Shown here one piece after another: positions 23,034 to 30,755 of a DNA stretch of 32,226 bases. Numbering within the stretch: the stretch's first letter is position 1; every line of letters starts with the position of its first letter. A program made the translations under genes and the position numbers. The notes below the pieces were generated by a model. It saw only the letters and a program-made list of their open reading frames with translations. It ran no database searches and was not told the DNA's origin. Source of the stretch: Phycisphaerales bacterium (GTDB lineage: Bacteria > Planctomycetota > Phycisphaerae > UBA1845 > G020352895); assembly GCA_020352895.1 (NCBI GenBank), contig CP070685.1, forward strand, positions 2,999,433 to 3,031,658. Reading direction: 5' to 3'.

Positions 23034-25205
23034 ATGAACCGCGACGAAATCGCCGGCAAGTTCCTCGACGCCATCGAGTTCGACCTCTATCCCTACCAGG
23101 AAGAGGCCATCCTCGCCTGGTTCGAGACCGACGACGGCCTGCTCATCACCGTACCCACCGGCATGGGCAAGACCCTCCTGGCCGAGGCGGCCGTCTTTGA
23201 GGCTCTTCACAGCCGCCGCCTCTATTACACCACCCCCCTCATCGCCCTGACCGACCAGAAGTTTCGCGAGATGCAGGACAAGGCCGAATCCTGGGGCTTC
23301 GCCCGCGAGGACGTCGGCCTGATCACCGGCAACCGCCGCGAGAACCCCGATGCCCCTGTCCTCATCGTCGTAGCCGAGATCCTGCTCAATCACCTTCTGG
23401 CCACCGACGACCGGCTACAGGACGTCGGCGCCGTGGTCATGGATGAGTTCCACTACTTCAACGACCGCGAGCGCGGCATCGTCTGGGAACTGTCGCTCGG
23501 GCTTCTCCCGCAGCACGTCCGCCTCATGCTGCTCTCGGCCACCGTCGGCAACGCCTACGAGTTCACCCGCTGGCTGGCCACGCAGCACGGCCGCGACCTG
23601 CGCCTCATCTCCAGCGACGAACGCCGCGTGCCCCTCGAATATCACTGGGTCGGCGACAAGCTGCTCACCGAACACCTGCCCACCATGCTCTCCGACGATG
23701 ACGACGCCAGCCGCGCCCCCGCCCTCGTTTTCTGCTTCAACCGCAACGAATGTTGGGAGATCGCCGAGCGCCTCAAAGGCGTCAAGCTGATCCCCGCGGC
23801 GACGCGCGACCAGATCGAGCAGAGCTTCGACAGGGAGGAGTTCTCACAGGGCATCGGGCCAAAGCTCCGCCAGATGCTCATCCGCGGCGTCGGCGTGCAC
23901 CACGCCGGCATCCTGCCCAAGCACAAAGTCGTCATCGAAGACCTCTTCGGTCAGAAGCTCGTACCCTTCGTCATCTGCACCGAGACGCTCGCCGCCGGCA
24001 TCAACCTGCCCGCCCGCTCCGTCGTGATCGGCAGCCTTATGAAGGGCAAACCGGGCGAGAAGAAGCTCGTTGCCCCCTCCTCCGCGCATCAGATGTTCGG
24101 CCGTGCCGGCCGGCCCCAGTTCGACACGCACGGATATGTCTACGCCGTGGCCCACGAAGACGACGCCAAGATCGCCAAGTGGCGGGCCAAGTACGACCAG
24201 CTCGATCCCAGAAGCAAAGACCCCGGCATCATGCGGGCCCGTAAACAGCTCGAACGAAAGAAGCCCACCCGCCGCAAGACCGTCCAGTACTGGACCGAGG
24301 GCCAGTTCCAGACGCTCATCCGGTCCGGCCCGGCCAACCTCTACAGCCAGTCCATGATTCCCTATCAGTTCCTTATCTTCATGCTGACCAAAACCGGCAC
24401 GCTCGATGAAGTGCGCGAGTTCCTCTCCAGAAGATTCAACTCACCGGAGCGCATCGCCAAGTGGCAGGATCAGTTCGCCTTAATGATCGACAACCTCGCC
24501 GCCCTCGGCTATCTCGCCAAGCAGGAAGACGCCGACCACATTACCCTCAACGACTCCATCTTCGACCTCGTCATCTTCCGCAGCGTCGACCCGCTCTACG
24601 GCGCCTTCCTCTGCGAGCAGCTCGCCCAAAGCAACCTCGACGAGAAGATCCAGGCCCTTGAATCGGTGCTCGACGTCTCCCCGTCCATCCTTCGCCAGGT
24701 TCGCCTGCCCGACGACCTGCCGCCCGGCCCTCTTTTCGAAAACGTCATCAAGCCGCAGATGATCGCGATGGGTGTGACCGTCGCCCGCCCCGAGAAGACG
24801 CAGGACGAGCTTCAGCACGAACGCATGTGGGGCTGGAGCGACGATGAGAACGAGCGCCCGCCCACCTTCCCCGAGATGCTCAAGATCGCCTTCGACGCGA
24901 AGCTGCCCGCCCCCGAGGATATCCGGGTCCAGTCCAAGTGGGTCCTCGGTGCCCTGCGCGACCTGGACTGCGACTTCTTCAAATTCGTCACCTCCCACGA
25001 CCTGACCAAGCACGAGGGCATCATCCTGCGACACCTGCTCCGCCTGGTCATCCTCGCCGGCGAGTTCTTCGTCCGCACCGAGGACCCCGACTACCAGCAG
25101 ATCGGCGAGCTGGCCACGCGCACCTGCCAGCGCGTCGATCCGCGCTACACCGACCGCTTCCTCGCCGAACAGCAGGACAAGGCCGCCCTCATCTCCTCTT
25201 CCTAG
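23034..25205 (+). CDS. Superfamily 2 DNA/RNA helicase, Ski2-like
   Basis: The 723-residue protein has motif I PTGMGKT (41-47), motif II DEFH (137-140), motif III SAT (168-170) and motif VI QMFGRAGRPQFD (353-364). HHAGILPKHKVVIEDLF and TETLAAGINLPARSVVIG are also present, the pattern of the Ski2/Mtr4/Hel308/HelY group. Residues beyond about 440 form a winged-helix and helical region of unknown specificity. Such enzymes unwind RNA or DNA in decay and repair. The acidic DDDD patch near 221 is a small oddity. The ATG at 23034 was chosen because the conserved region starts soon after it. The gene is divergent from hypE (110 nt between starts). It uses C-ending codons almost exclusively, like the genes of the 16-25 kb region and unlike those at 27-30.7 kb. 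Confidence 0.92.
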   Translation: MNRDEIAGKFLDAIEFDLYPYQEEAILAWFETDDGLLITVPTGMGKTLLAEAAVFEALHSRRLYYTTPLIALTDQKFREMQDKAESWGFAREDVGLITGNRRENPDAPVLIVVAEILLNHLLATDDRLQDVGAVVMDEFHYFNDRERGIVWELSLGLLPQHVRLMLLSATVGNAYEFTRWLATQHGRDLRLISSDERRVPLEYHWVGDKLLTEHLPTMLSDDDDASRAPALVFCFNRNECWEIAERLKGVKLIPAATRDQIEQSFDREEFSQGIGPKLRQMLIRGVGVHHAGILPKHKVVIEDLFGQKLVPFVICTETLAAGINLPARSVVIGSLMKGKPGEKKLVAPSSAHQMFGRAGRPQFDTHGYVYAVAHEDDAKIAKWRAKYDQLDPRSKDPGIMRARKQLERKKPTRRKTVQYWTEGQFQTLIRSGPANLYSQSMIPYQFLIFMLTKTGTLDEVREFLSRRFNSPERIAKWQDQFALMIDNLAALGYLAKQEDADHITLNDSIFDLVIFRSVDPLYGAFLCEQLAQSNLDEKIQALESVLDVSPSILRQVRLPDDLPPGPLFENVIKPQMIAMGVTVARPEKTQDELQHERMWGWSDDENERPPTFPEMLKIAFDAKLPAPEDIRVQSKWVLGALRDLDCDFFKFVTSHDLTKHEGIILRHLLRLVILAGEFFVRTEDPDYQQIGELATRTCQRVDPRYTDRFLAEQQDKAALISSS

Positions 25206-25335
25206 GAGAGGCTCTCCCCCTTCTCTATGCTGTCGACGGCCATTGGTTTGATCGCGTCGATGTGAGTCCCGGCACTATTGGCGCCGCCTTGCCGGTAACG
25301 GACACGTGCCCCGGCCCGGCGTTTGCGATCCGTAA

Positions 25336-25953
25336 TCACTCGACCCGGTGCAGCGATTCCGACCAGTGGATCAGGCCTTCCTCCCGGTCAAAATACGCCC
25401 CCTCTTTCTCCACCGTGCCGCCTCGAAAACGCAGCGCGTCGCAGAAGTTCTCCTGGTATTGAAGCCGCAGCACCGTCGTCTCGCCGGTCCGCAGGCAACT
25501 CGCCGTGATCTCGTCGCCATCTTCCGGAGGTCTCAGAGTTAACGACTCATCCTCTTCCGGGTTGAACTCGGCGTCGATGCCGTAGAACAACACCGCCGAC
25601 TCGGACACGGTCTTGGCCTTGGTCAAAGCCAGCACGATGTGTGTTGCCTCGCCCATGTCCGGTGCCGGCCCCGGAATCCGCCCCCGCTCCGACAGGATCT
25701 CGATCAGAATGAACTCGATTCCCCCGTTGTCGACTCGCTCGATCTTGAGGTGCGTCGGGTAGCTGCGATGGATCGTTCCCAGCGCCTCTTCCTGACTGTT
25801 GTTCGAAGCGCCCGCGTCCCATTCGTTGTACGTGAACACGCCCCGGCCGGTCCACGTCCCCAATGGCACCAGGTCGACTCGCTCGACACCGACGCAACCA
25901 CTGAGCATCACCGGCACCAACACAATTATCATGAGCAACGGACGAGCACACAT
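25336..25953 (-). CDS. Small lipoprotein of unknown function
   Basis: The ATG at 25953 (205 residues) has AGGAGG 7 nt upstream, and the protein begins with a clear lipoprotein signal: MCARPLLMIIVLVPVMLSGC (lipid Cys at 20). The frame extends to 26112, but that upstream part has no such signal and would bury it. The mature part (GTWTGRGVFTYNEWD, IHRSYPTHLKIER, ALRFRGGTVEKEGAYFDREE) looks like a beta-rich lipocalin-sized domain, but I recognise no family. It converges with the helicase (130 nt between stops, no clear terminator). The tRNA gene follows on the opposite strand upstream. Location in the cell envelope is the only safe inference. Confidence 0.82.
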   Translation of the reverse strand: MCARPLLMIIVLVPVMLSGCVGVERVDLVPLGTWTGRGVFTYNEWDAGASNNSQEEALGTIHRSYPTHLKIERVDNGGIEFILIEILSERGRIPGPAPDMGEATHIVLALTKAKTVSESAVLFYGIDAEFNPEEDESLTLRPPEDGDEITASCLRTGETTVLRLQYQENFCDALRFRGGTVEKEGAYFDREEGLIHWSESLHRVE

Positions 25954-25960
25954 GGCCTGT

Positions 25961-25966
25961 CCTCCT
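25961..25966 (-). promoter_or_regulatory. Shine-Dalgarno site that decides the lipoprotein start
   Basis: AGGAGG on the minus strand lies 7 nt before the ATG at 25953, inside the longer frame that begins at 26112. Together with the signal peptide it fixes the start. Confidence 0.7.
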
Positions 25967-26124
25967 TCGTCCCGACTCTGGCCGCGACCCGCGGCATGAC
26001 CGGCCGTATACCCGATCCTGCGCTTCTCGTCCAAGCTCACCTCCGAGCGCTCCCGGCTCGCTCGTGACGCTACCGTGCCATGCATCCGACCGCTTGGCCA
26101 TACGATAGGCATAGGTCTCGGGAC

Positions 26125-26153
26125 TTGATCGGCCGTCCCGATTGCACTACAAA
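26125..26153 (+). promoter_or_regulatory. Promoter of tRNA-Arg
   Basis: TTGATC (26125-26130) and TACAAA (26148-26153) are 17 nt apart. The predicted start near 26160 lies 9 nt before the mature tRNA 5' end. A 7-bp inverted repeat, TCGGGAC (26118-26124) and GTCCCGA (26135-26141), brackets the -35 box and could be an operator. Confidence 0.6.
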
Positions 26154-26168
26154 ATCATCACAGGCCCC

Positions 26169-26242
26169 GCGCCGGTAGCTCAGGCGGACAGAGCATCGGA
26201 TTTCTAATCCGACGGTCGGGGGTTCGAGTCCCTCCCGGCGCG
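26169..26242 (+). tRNA. tRNA-Arg, anticodon TCT
   Basis: The 7-bp acceptor stem GCGCCGG/CCGGCGC is perfect. The D-arm begins TAGCTCAG. The anticodon stem TCGGA/TCCGA holds the loop TTTCTAA with anticodon TCT at 26203-26205, and the T-arm is GGGGG/CCCTC around TTCGAGT (one G-T pair). The discriminator is G at 26242. CCA is not encoded (CTA follows). It reads AGA/AGG codons. Confidence 0.95.
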
Positions 26243-26369
26243 CTACTCCTCTCGGGCCTGAATCCACAGAAATGTGTTCTTTGGGCCGTTTGCCAGAATG
26301 CTCCTTTTGGGCGCTTTCAGCTCCGTGCCAGAGGTGGCCGGAGGACTCTGCGGCACTTCTCCCAGCTTC

Positions 26370-26510
26370 GCGCCGTGCTTCAAACGACAAGGGATGACAG
26401 GGCCACTGCCCGGGTGCAGCGACGCCGAGTTCAATGCTTCGGACGCGGACGGCGATGGTGACGTGGATTCGTCTGACTTCGCCACCCTCGCGCCGGCTTT
26501 CACCGGCTGA
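26370..26510 (+). pseudogene. Dockerin-like C-terminal fragment of a secreted protein
   Basis: In the frame that opens at 26274 the final part reads FAPCFKRQGMTG, then GCSDAEFNASDADGDGDVDS and SDFATLAPAFTG, with a stop at 26508-26510. A calcium-binding D-x-D-x-D-G-D-V-D loop followed by DFATLAPAFTG is the tail found on many secreted planctomycete proteins (dockerin type I-like). The front half (about 26274-26369) does not look like a signal peptide or a domain. The piece is probably the end of a deleted gene rather than a complete small gene. Confidence 0.55.
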
Positions 26511-26970
26511 CCTGGCCTCACATAGAAAGCAAGCGCGCTGCAACGGATCAATCCTCTCACGGTCATCGTTGCCCTAGCGTCTACGCGCGCTTGCGCCCTG
26601 GCGTTTGTCTCTTACCCTGCTGGCATCCCGTCGTTCGGCCCTTCCCGCAGCGCCTCCGCTTCCGACAGGTGGCACCGACGAGCCTGGCCTGCCCGTACGT
26701 CGGGCACCCAGACGGCGCAGCCAAAAAACTGCCGAACGGTGGCATCGCCTGCCTGGTTTCGCTCGAGCTCCACGACCGGCCTGCGATTGTCGTTCCTATG
26801 TTTGGCTGGCAAGTCACGGTGGCCAACCTCGCCGAGCTTGCATGAGGGGCCGAACGAGAAGGACCAGTTCCGGAACCCGAGCGCCAGCCGGTTGAAGCGG
26901 GCATCATCCGACAACGGCCCCAGATGCGGGGCTGATTAGCCCTGCGCATCGAATGCACCGCAGCGCTCTC

Positions 26971-26999
26971 TTGACACAAGAGCCCGCATGATGTACACT
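26971..26999 (+). promoter_or_regulatory. Strong promoter of the MocR-type regulator gene
   Basis: A perfect TTGACA (26971-26976) and TACACT (26994-26999) are 17 nt apart, predicting a start at 27006-27007. The ATG is at 27008, so the mRNA would be leaderless or nearly so. Confidence 0.75.
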
Positions 27000-27014
27000 T
27001 TGTCACTATGACAA
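27000..27014. promoter_or_regulatory. Candidate operator overlapping start site and start codon of the regulator gene
   Basis: TTGTCACTATGACAA is an inverted repeat with 6-bp arms (TTGTCA/TGACAA) around CTA. It covers the predicted transcript start and the ATG, a position suited to autorepression. A matching site is at 28547-28561. Confidence 0.6.
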
Positions 27015-28393
27015 CTTGGCTCCCCAACATCAGCAGCAGTAGCGACCCGATATACTTGGCCATCGCCAAGGCCATCGTGTCGGACGTTTCCGCGGGGCGG
27101 CTCAAGCCCGGCGACCGTCTCCCTCCACAACGTGAGTTAGCCCAGGCCCTAAACGTGGCCATCGGAACGGTGACGCGAGGCTACGTTGAGGCATCCCGTC
27201 GGGGGGTAACACGCGGCAAGTCAGGGCGAGGAACGGTTGTTCGTGACCTTGCGGCGGAGCAACCCGACAGTCGCCTGCGGGTCGGTCCGGGTGGTGGGCT
27301 GGTCGACCTCGGTACGAACGTGCCGATCCATGCGGAAGCCCCCGATCTATCCAAGGCGCTTGCCACGCTGGCACAGGCCCAGGATGCGTCGCGACTTCTG
27401 CATTACCAGGCACCACAGCAGGATCCGAGATACTTGGCCGCTGGCGCGAAGTGGATAGGGGAGTGCGGCCTCAATGTGGGTCCGGAGTCGGTCGTCGTCA
27501 CGGCCGGTGCCCAACACGCGATCATGACTATTCTGGGGGCCCTAACCAAGCCAGGGGACTTGGTATATGCGGATGAGCTGACGTGCCCGGCGCTCTTCGA
27601 AGTTGCCCAGTTGCTGCACCTGCGCGTCCAGGGTATCGGCATGGATGAAATCGGTCTCCGGCCCGACGCGCTGCGCTCTGCCTGCCGCCAGCGCAACGGA
27701 CAAGCCCTCTACTGCATGCCCACGGTTCACAACCCCACGTCGACGATCCTGACTGCGGAGCGTCGCCAAGAGCTGGCTCAGGTCGCTCGTGAGTATGACC
27801 TGCTGGTGATCGAGGATGAGGTGCACCGACACTTGGCGCCCGGCGCGGCTGCACCGATTTCGCAGACGGTGCCGGAGCGAGGGTTCTTCATCGCGGGGTT
27901 GTCCAAGGCGGTAGCCCCCGGCCTGCGCGTGGCCTATGTCGCGGCGCCGCCTTTCGCCAAAGAACAGCTTAACGACGCCGTGGCCGCATCGCTGGTGATG
28001 GTCTCACCGCTGACCGTCGAACTCGCGACGATGTGGGTCGAAGATGGCACCGCACGGTTGACGGCGGACCGAAAACGCGTTGAAGCCAAAGCCCGGCAGG
28101 CCCTCGCACGAGAAGCTTTGGGAGACTACTCCTATCGCAGTTACGCGAGCGCCTACAACATCCTTCTCGACCTGCCGGAGGAATGGAAGGCGGGCGAGTT
28201 CGCCAATGAGGCCAGAAGGCGCGGGGTCGCCCTCGCAACCGCCTCTGCGTTCTCCGTCCCCGGCTGCCAGCCTCCCGAGGCAGTCCGGGTCTCTCTGGGG
28301 GGAGCCAGGGACAGATCCGAGCTTCGTGAGGCACTCGCCGTCATCGCCAAGATTCTGAGCGACGGCTTTCCGGGCCGCGGCACCCGCATGTAA
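27008..28393 (+). CDS. MocR-type regulator (GntR winged helix fused to a class I aminotransferase fold)
   Basis: The 461-residue protein has a GntR winged-helix domain at about 14-78 (PIYLAIAKAIVSDVSAGRLK, GDRLPPQRELAQALNVAIGT). A PLP-binding aminotransferase-like domain runs from about 95 to 455, with N242 (HNPTS), D270 (VIEDEVH), the PLP lysine K300 (GLSKAVAPGLRVAYV) and R307. MocR proteins (PdxR, GabR, TauR types) bind DNA and use PLP or its adducts as a signal; most no longer act as aminotransferases. The key PLP residues are intact here, so PLP binding is likely. The ATG at 27008 almost coincides with the predicted transcript start, and no Shine-Dalgarno site is present. The genes downstream (tandem CMD, RarD-like) share its probable binding site. 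Codon use is less C-ending than in the preceding 16-25 kb. Confidence 0.93.
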   Translation: MTTWLPNISSSSDPIYLAIAKAIVSDVSAGRLKPGDRLPPQRELAQALNVAIGTVTRGYVEASRRGVTRGKSGRGTVVRDLAAEQPDSRLRVGPGGGLVDLGTNVPIHAEAPDLSKALATLAQAQDASRLLHYQAPQQDPRYLAAGAKWIGECGLNVGPESVVVTAGAQHAIMTILGALTKPGDLVYADELTCPALFEVAQLLHLRVQGIGMDEIGLRPDALRSACRQRNGQALYCMPTVHNPTSTILTAERRQELAQVAREYDLLVIEDEVHRHLAPGAAAPISQTVPERGFFIAGLSKAVAPGLRVAYVAAPPFAKEQLNDAVAASLVMVSPLTVELATMWVEDGTARLTADRKRVEAKARQALAREALGDYSYRSYASAYNILLDLPEEWKAGEFANEARRRGVALATASAFSVPGCQPPEAVRVSLGGARDRSELREALAVIAKILSDGFPGRGTRM

Positions 28394-28546
28394 ATGCCTT
28401 ACCTGCCCGCCATCGAATCCCGCGGCACATTCACCTTCCCCCCGATTGCACACGATGGCAAGCGTCACGCCGACAGGGTGAGCCCTACGAAAGCCGATCC
28501 GCACGCGGACCAGCGCAGCGGCGCGTCATCCCGACCGCCAACCATT

Positions 28547-28561
28547 TTGTAATAGTGACAA
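28547..28561. promoter_or_regulatory. Second candidate operator of the MocR-type regulator
   Basis: TTGTAATAGTGACAA has the same TTGT-N7-ACAA layout as the site at 27000-27014. It also contains TAGTGACAA, the exact reverse complement of TTGTCACTA at 27000-27008. It lies 20 bp upstream of the candidate -35, with its centre about 63 bp before the predicted start, where activators bind. Confidence 0.55.
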
Positions 28562-28578
28562 ATATCGGAACAAATATC
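28558..28578. repeat. 9-bp direct repeat overlapping the second operator
   Basis: ACAAATATC occurs at 28558-28566 and 28570-28578, 12 bp apart. Direct repeats are common binding sites of MocR dimers. The first copy overlaps the end of the TTGT-N7-ACAA site. Confidence 0.5.
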
Positions 28579-28581
28579 CAC

Positions 28582-28610
28582 TTGTATCGCTACATGACTC
28601 CTGCTAGTTT
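28582..28610 (+). promoter_or_regulatory. Candidate promoter of the tandem CMD gene
   Basis: TTGTAT (28582-28587) and TAGTTT (28605-28610) are 17 nt apart. The -10 is imperfect, which suits a promoter needing activation. The leader would be about 124 nt. Confidence 0.45.
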
Positions 28611-28740
28611 GTCTGGCGTGGGGAGCCGACCGCAGGCAGGAACCGCCGCCAGAGCGGTCGCCGCGGCATCCCCCGACTGTGCTGTTCAGCAGGATCGGCC
28701 TGCCGGCGCAACGAGAAACCGCCACTGAGGAGAACGGACG

Positions 28741-29382
28741 ATGATCTCGCATCAGCTCAAAGAACGTAATGCCCTTCACCAGCACTTCGGGTCCGTGATG
28801 CCAAACCTGGCCGACAATTTCGACGATCTGATCCGGTTGAGCTTTGCGGACGGTGCCCTGTCCGCGCAGATCAAGGAGTTGATTGCCCTCGGCATCTCCG
28901 TGTCCGTCCGGTGTGAACCGTGCATGCATTACCACATCGTCAAGGCGCGCCAGAAGGGAGCTTCTGATGCCGAGTTGCTGGAGGCGATGACCGTCGGATT
29001 CGAGATGGGTGCCGGTGTGTTGAAGCCCCCTCTCGGCAAGGCCTTGTCGGCGATATTCCCGACCGGGGATAAGCGAGCGTCGCACCTCCGCTCCATGATG
29101 CCCGACTTGGCCGACAATTTCGATGATCTCATGCAGTTGACCTTTGCGGCCGGTGCACTTCCCGCCCAGGTCAAAGAGTTGATCGCCCTCGCCATCTCCG
29201 TGTCCCTTCGGTGCGAACCGTGCATGAACTACCACGCCGAACAGGCTCGCCAGACGGGAGCCTCCGATGCCGAGTTGCTGGAGACGATGACCGTTGGATT
29301 CGAGATGGGAGTCGGCGCGTTGATCCCTCCTCTCCGCACCATCCTGAAGGCATGTTTTCCGGCCGGGGGCGATCAGGCGTGA
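28741..29382 (+). CDS. Tandem carboxymuconolactone decarboxylase/AhpD-like protein
   Basis: The 213-residue protein consists of two CMD/AhpD-like domains in a row, exactly 100 residues apart: MPNLADNFDDL (20-30) matches MPDLADNFDDL (120-130), and RCEPCMHYH (57-65) matches RCEPCMNYH (157-165). Each half keeps the redox Cys pair (C58/C61 and C158/C161) and the following histidine (H65, H165), as in AhpD, which reduces peroxide-detoxifying enzymes through its C-x-x-C. Single-domain relatives are about 100-110 residues and form oligomers; this gene links two. DNA identity between the halves is high by eye, so the duplication is fairly recent. AGGAG lies 8 nt before the ATG. A MocR-type site precedes the gene, and a RarD-like transporter follows after 174 nt. 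The substrate is unknown. Confidence 0.92.
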   Translation: MISHQLKERNALHQHFGSVMPNLADNFDDLIRLSFADGALSAQIKELIALGISVSVRCEPCMHYHIVKARQKGASDAELLEAMTVGFEMGAGVLKPPLGKALSAIFPTGDKRASHLRSMMPDLADNFDDLMQLTFAAGALPAQVKELIALAISVSLRCEPCMNYHAEQARQTGASDAELLETMTVGFEMGVGALIPPLRTILKACFPAGGDQA

Positions 29383-29556
29383 CCAGAGCTTGGTTGAGCA
29401 GTTGGGCGGGGCCAACGATCGTCGGCAGACATCGCAGAAGCCGCTTCGTGTTCTGCGCGTTGGGGTGCCGCCCCGACCTGCGTGGATAGGCCGTGACTGG
29501 AATGAGTGGGGAGAGGTGATTTCGACAGATGGGGAGATGCCGGAAAGGTGACGAGC

Positions 29557-30690
29557 GTGCAGAAACTTGACCACGCGCGTACTGGATGCCGCCTGCCCGA
29601 GCAGGAAATCGTGAATCTGCCCGAGAGGTTACGGTGCACAGGCGATCCGCTCAGTAAGGCTGGCGTTGACGTCCTCTCCAGCGCCACGCCGACCAGGAAC
29701 CTTGCGGGCCTCTCCCGTGCGCTGGCGGCCTATATCACATGGGGATGCGCCCCTATCTATTACAAGGCCGTGGCCGTTGTGCCGGTCCCAGAGTTGCTTG
29801 CCCACCGCGCCGTGTGGTCTGCCTTCCTGTTGGTATTCCTGACGTGTGTGTGCGGTCGTTGGCGTGAGGCGTTGACAGCCGTGTCGATTCGCCGGAACCT
29901 CGGTGTGCTTGCCGTCACGGCCACTTTGCTCGGCACAACGTGGGCCGCGTTCCTGTGGGCCGTTGCGCACGATCAAGTGCTCCAGGCCAGCATGGCCTAC
30001 TTCGTCAGTCCTCTGGTGAGTGTAGCGCTCGGATACCTTTTCCTCGGAGAACGGCTGCGTACGTGGCAGTGGATCAGCGTGCTCCTGGCGACATCGGCGG
30101 TTGTGTATCTGTGGGTCGCTGGCGATCAGCCGCCAGCGGTGGTGATTGTGATGGCTACGGCGCGCGGCCTCTACGCGCTGTTGCGGAAGATGGCCCCGGT
30201 TGATCCACTTGCTGGTGTCGCGGTAGAGACGATCTTGTTCGTACCGTTCGCCGTGGCCTATCTCGCTTATCTCGGAGCCCACGAAGCCTCGATTTTTACA
30301 GGGGGATCTTGGTGGATCATCGCGCTTCTGCCCATGAGCGGCTTGGTCACGGGCGTCCCGTTGGTATGGTACGTTCAAGCTGCCCGCAGGCTCCGCCTGT
30401 CGACGCTCGGATTCCTGCTCTATGTCACCCCCTCAATCACGTTCCTTCTTTCGATCACCGCCTTCGGCGAAACCTTGAGTCGGCCCTATTTGAGCAGCTT
30501 CGTCTGCATCTGGACGGCCCTGCTGATCTACTCGCTCAACACAGTCCGCACATCGCGGCGGCGGCTGGGGAAAACACCAGGTGCAAATGGAATGCCCGCG
30601 GGTCGGAGGGTTTTCTTGGATTCGGTCCCGCAGCCGATGCGTAGCGCAGAAGCGGAGCCGGAAAAACCGGATACCCAATCGAACACCTAA
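29557..30690 (+). CDS. rarD: RarD-like EamA family membrane transporter
   Basis: The protein is 377 residues from the GTG at 29557, which has AAGG 8 nt upstream. A GTG at 29506 would give 394. About ten membrane segments begin at LSRALAAYITWGCAPIYYKA, which parallels LLALAAYFIWGIAPAYFK of E. coli RarD. Further matches are LLAHRAVWSAFL, MAYFVSPLVSVALGYLFLGE and LRLSTLGFLLYVTPSITFLL. It belongs to the drug/metabolite transporter superfamily and probably exports or imports a small metabolite; the substrate is not known even for E. coli RarD. It has about 40 extra residues before the first membrane segment and a long charged tail (RRRLGKTPGANG and following). MocR-type regulators often control neighbouring EamA transporters, which fits this context. 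Confidence 0.88.
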   Translation: MQKLDHARTGCRLPEQEIVNLPERLRCTGDPLSKAGVDVLSSATPTRNLAGLSRALAAYITWGCAPIYYKAVAVVPVPELLAHRAVWSAFLLVFLTCVCGRWREALTAVSIRRNLGVLAVTATLLGTTWAAFLWAVAHDQVLQASMAYFVSPLVSVALGYLFLGERLRTWQWISVLLATSAVVYLWVAGDQPPAVVIVMATARGLYALLRKMAPVDPLAGVAVETILFVPFAVAYLAYLGAHEASIFTGGSWWIIALLPMSGLVTGVPLVWYVQAARRLRLSTLGFLLYVTPSITFLLSITAFGETLSRPYLSSFVCIWTALLIYSLNTVRTSRRRLGKTPGANGMPAGRRVFLDSVPQPMRSAEAEPEKPDTQSNT

Positions 30691-30755
30691 TAATTGGCGC
30701 GCGGAATGATGTCGAGGGCCGTCTCCTGAGAGCTTCAGGTCTTCCTCGAGCCCGA

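Larger units (their letters stand above)
26243..27007. other. Gene-poor stretch after the tRNA
   Basis: About 765 nt without an intact gene I can support. It contains a dockerin-like fragment (26370-26510) and the promoter of the next gene at the right end. Open frames at 26581-27162 (minus) and 26591-26845 (plus) do not match any family I know, and their composition looks non-coding. The stretch could be the remains of a decayed gene cluster. Confidence 0.5.
28394..28740. other. Regulatory gap between the MocR-type gene and the CMD gene
   Basis: No gene is visible. The left half (28394-28540) holds nothing I can name and no clear terminator. The right half is A/T-rich compared with its surroundings and holds a candidate operator, a direct repeat and a candidate promoter, each listed separately. 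Confidence 0.6.

Noticed and set aside
25336-26112. 258-residue version of the small lipoprotein
   Set aside because: The lipoprotein signal and a good ribosome binding site begin at 25953; the extra 53 residues look non-coding.
26221-26242. tRNA 3' end as a phage or island attachment site
   Set aside because: No second copy of the tRNA 3' end was found downstream, and no integrase gene lies within the window.
26581-27162. 193-residue minus-strand frame after the tRNA
   Set aside because: It runs across the promoter and start of the MocR-type gene and shows no family resemblance.
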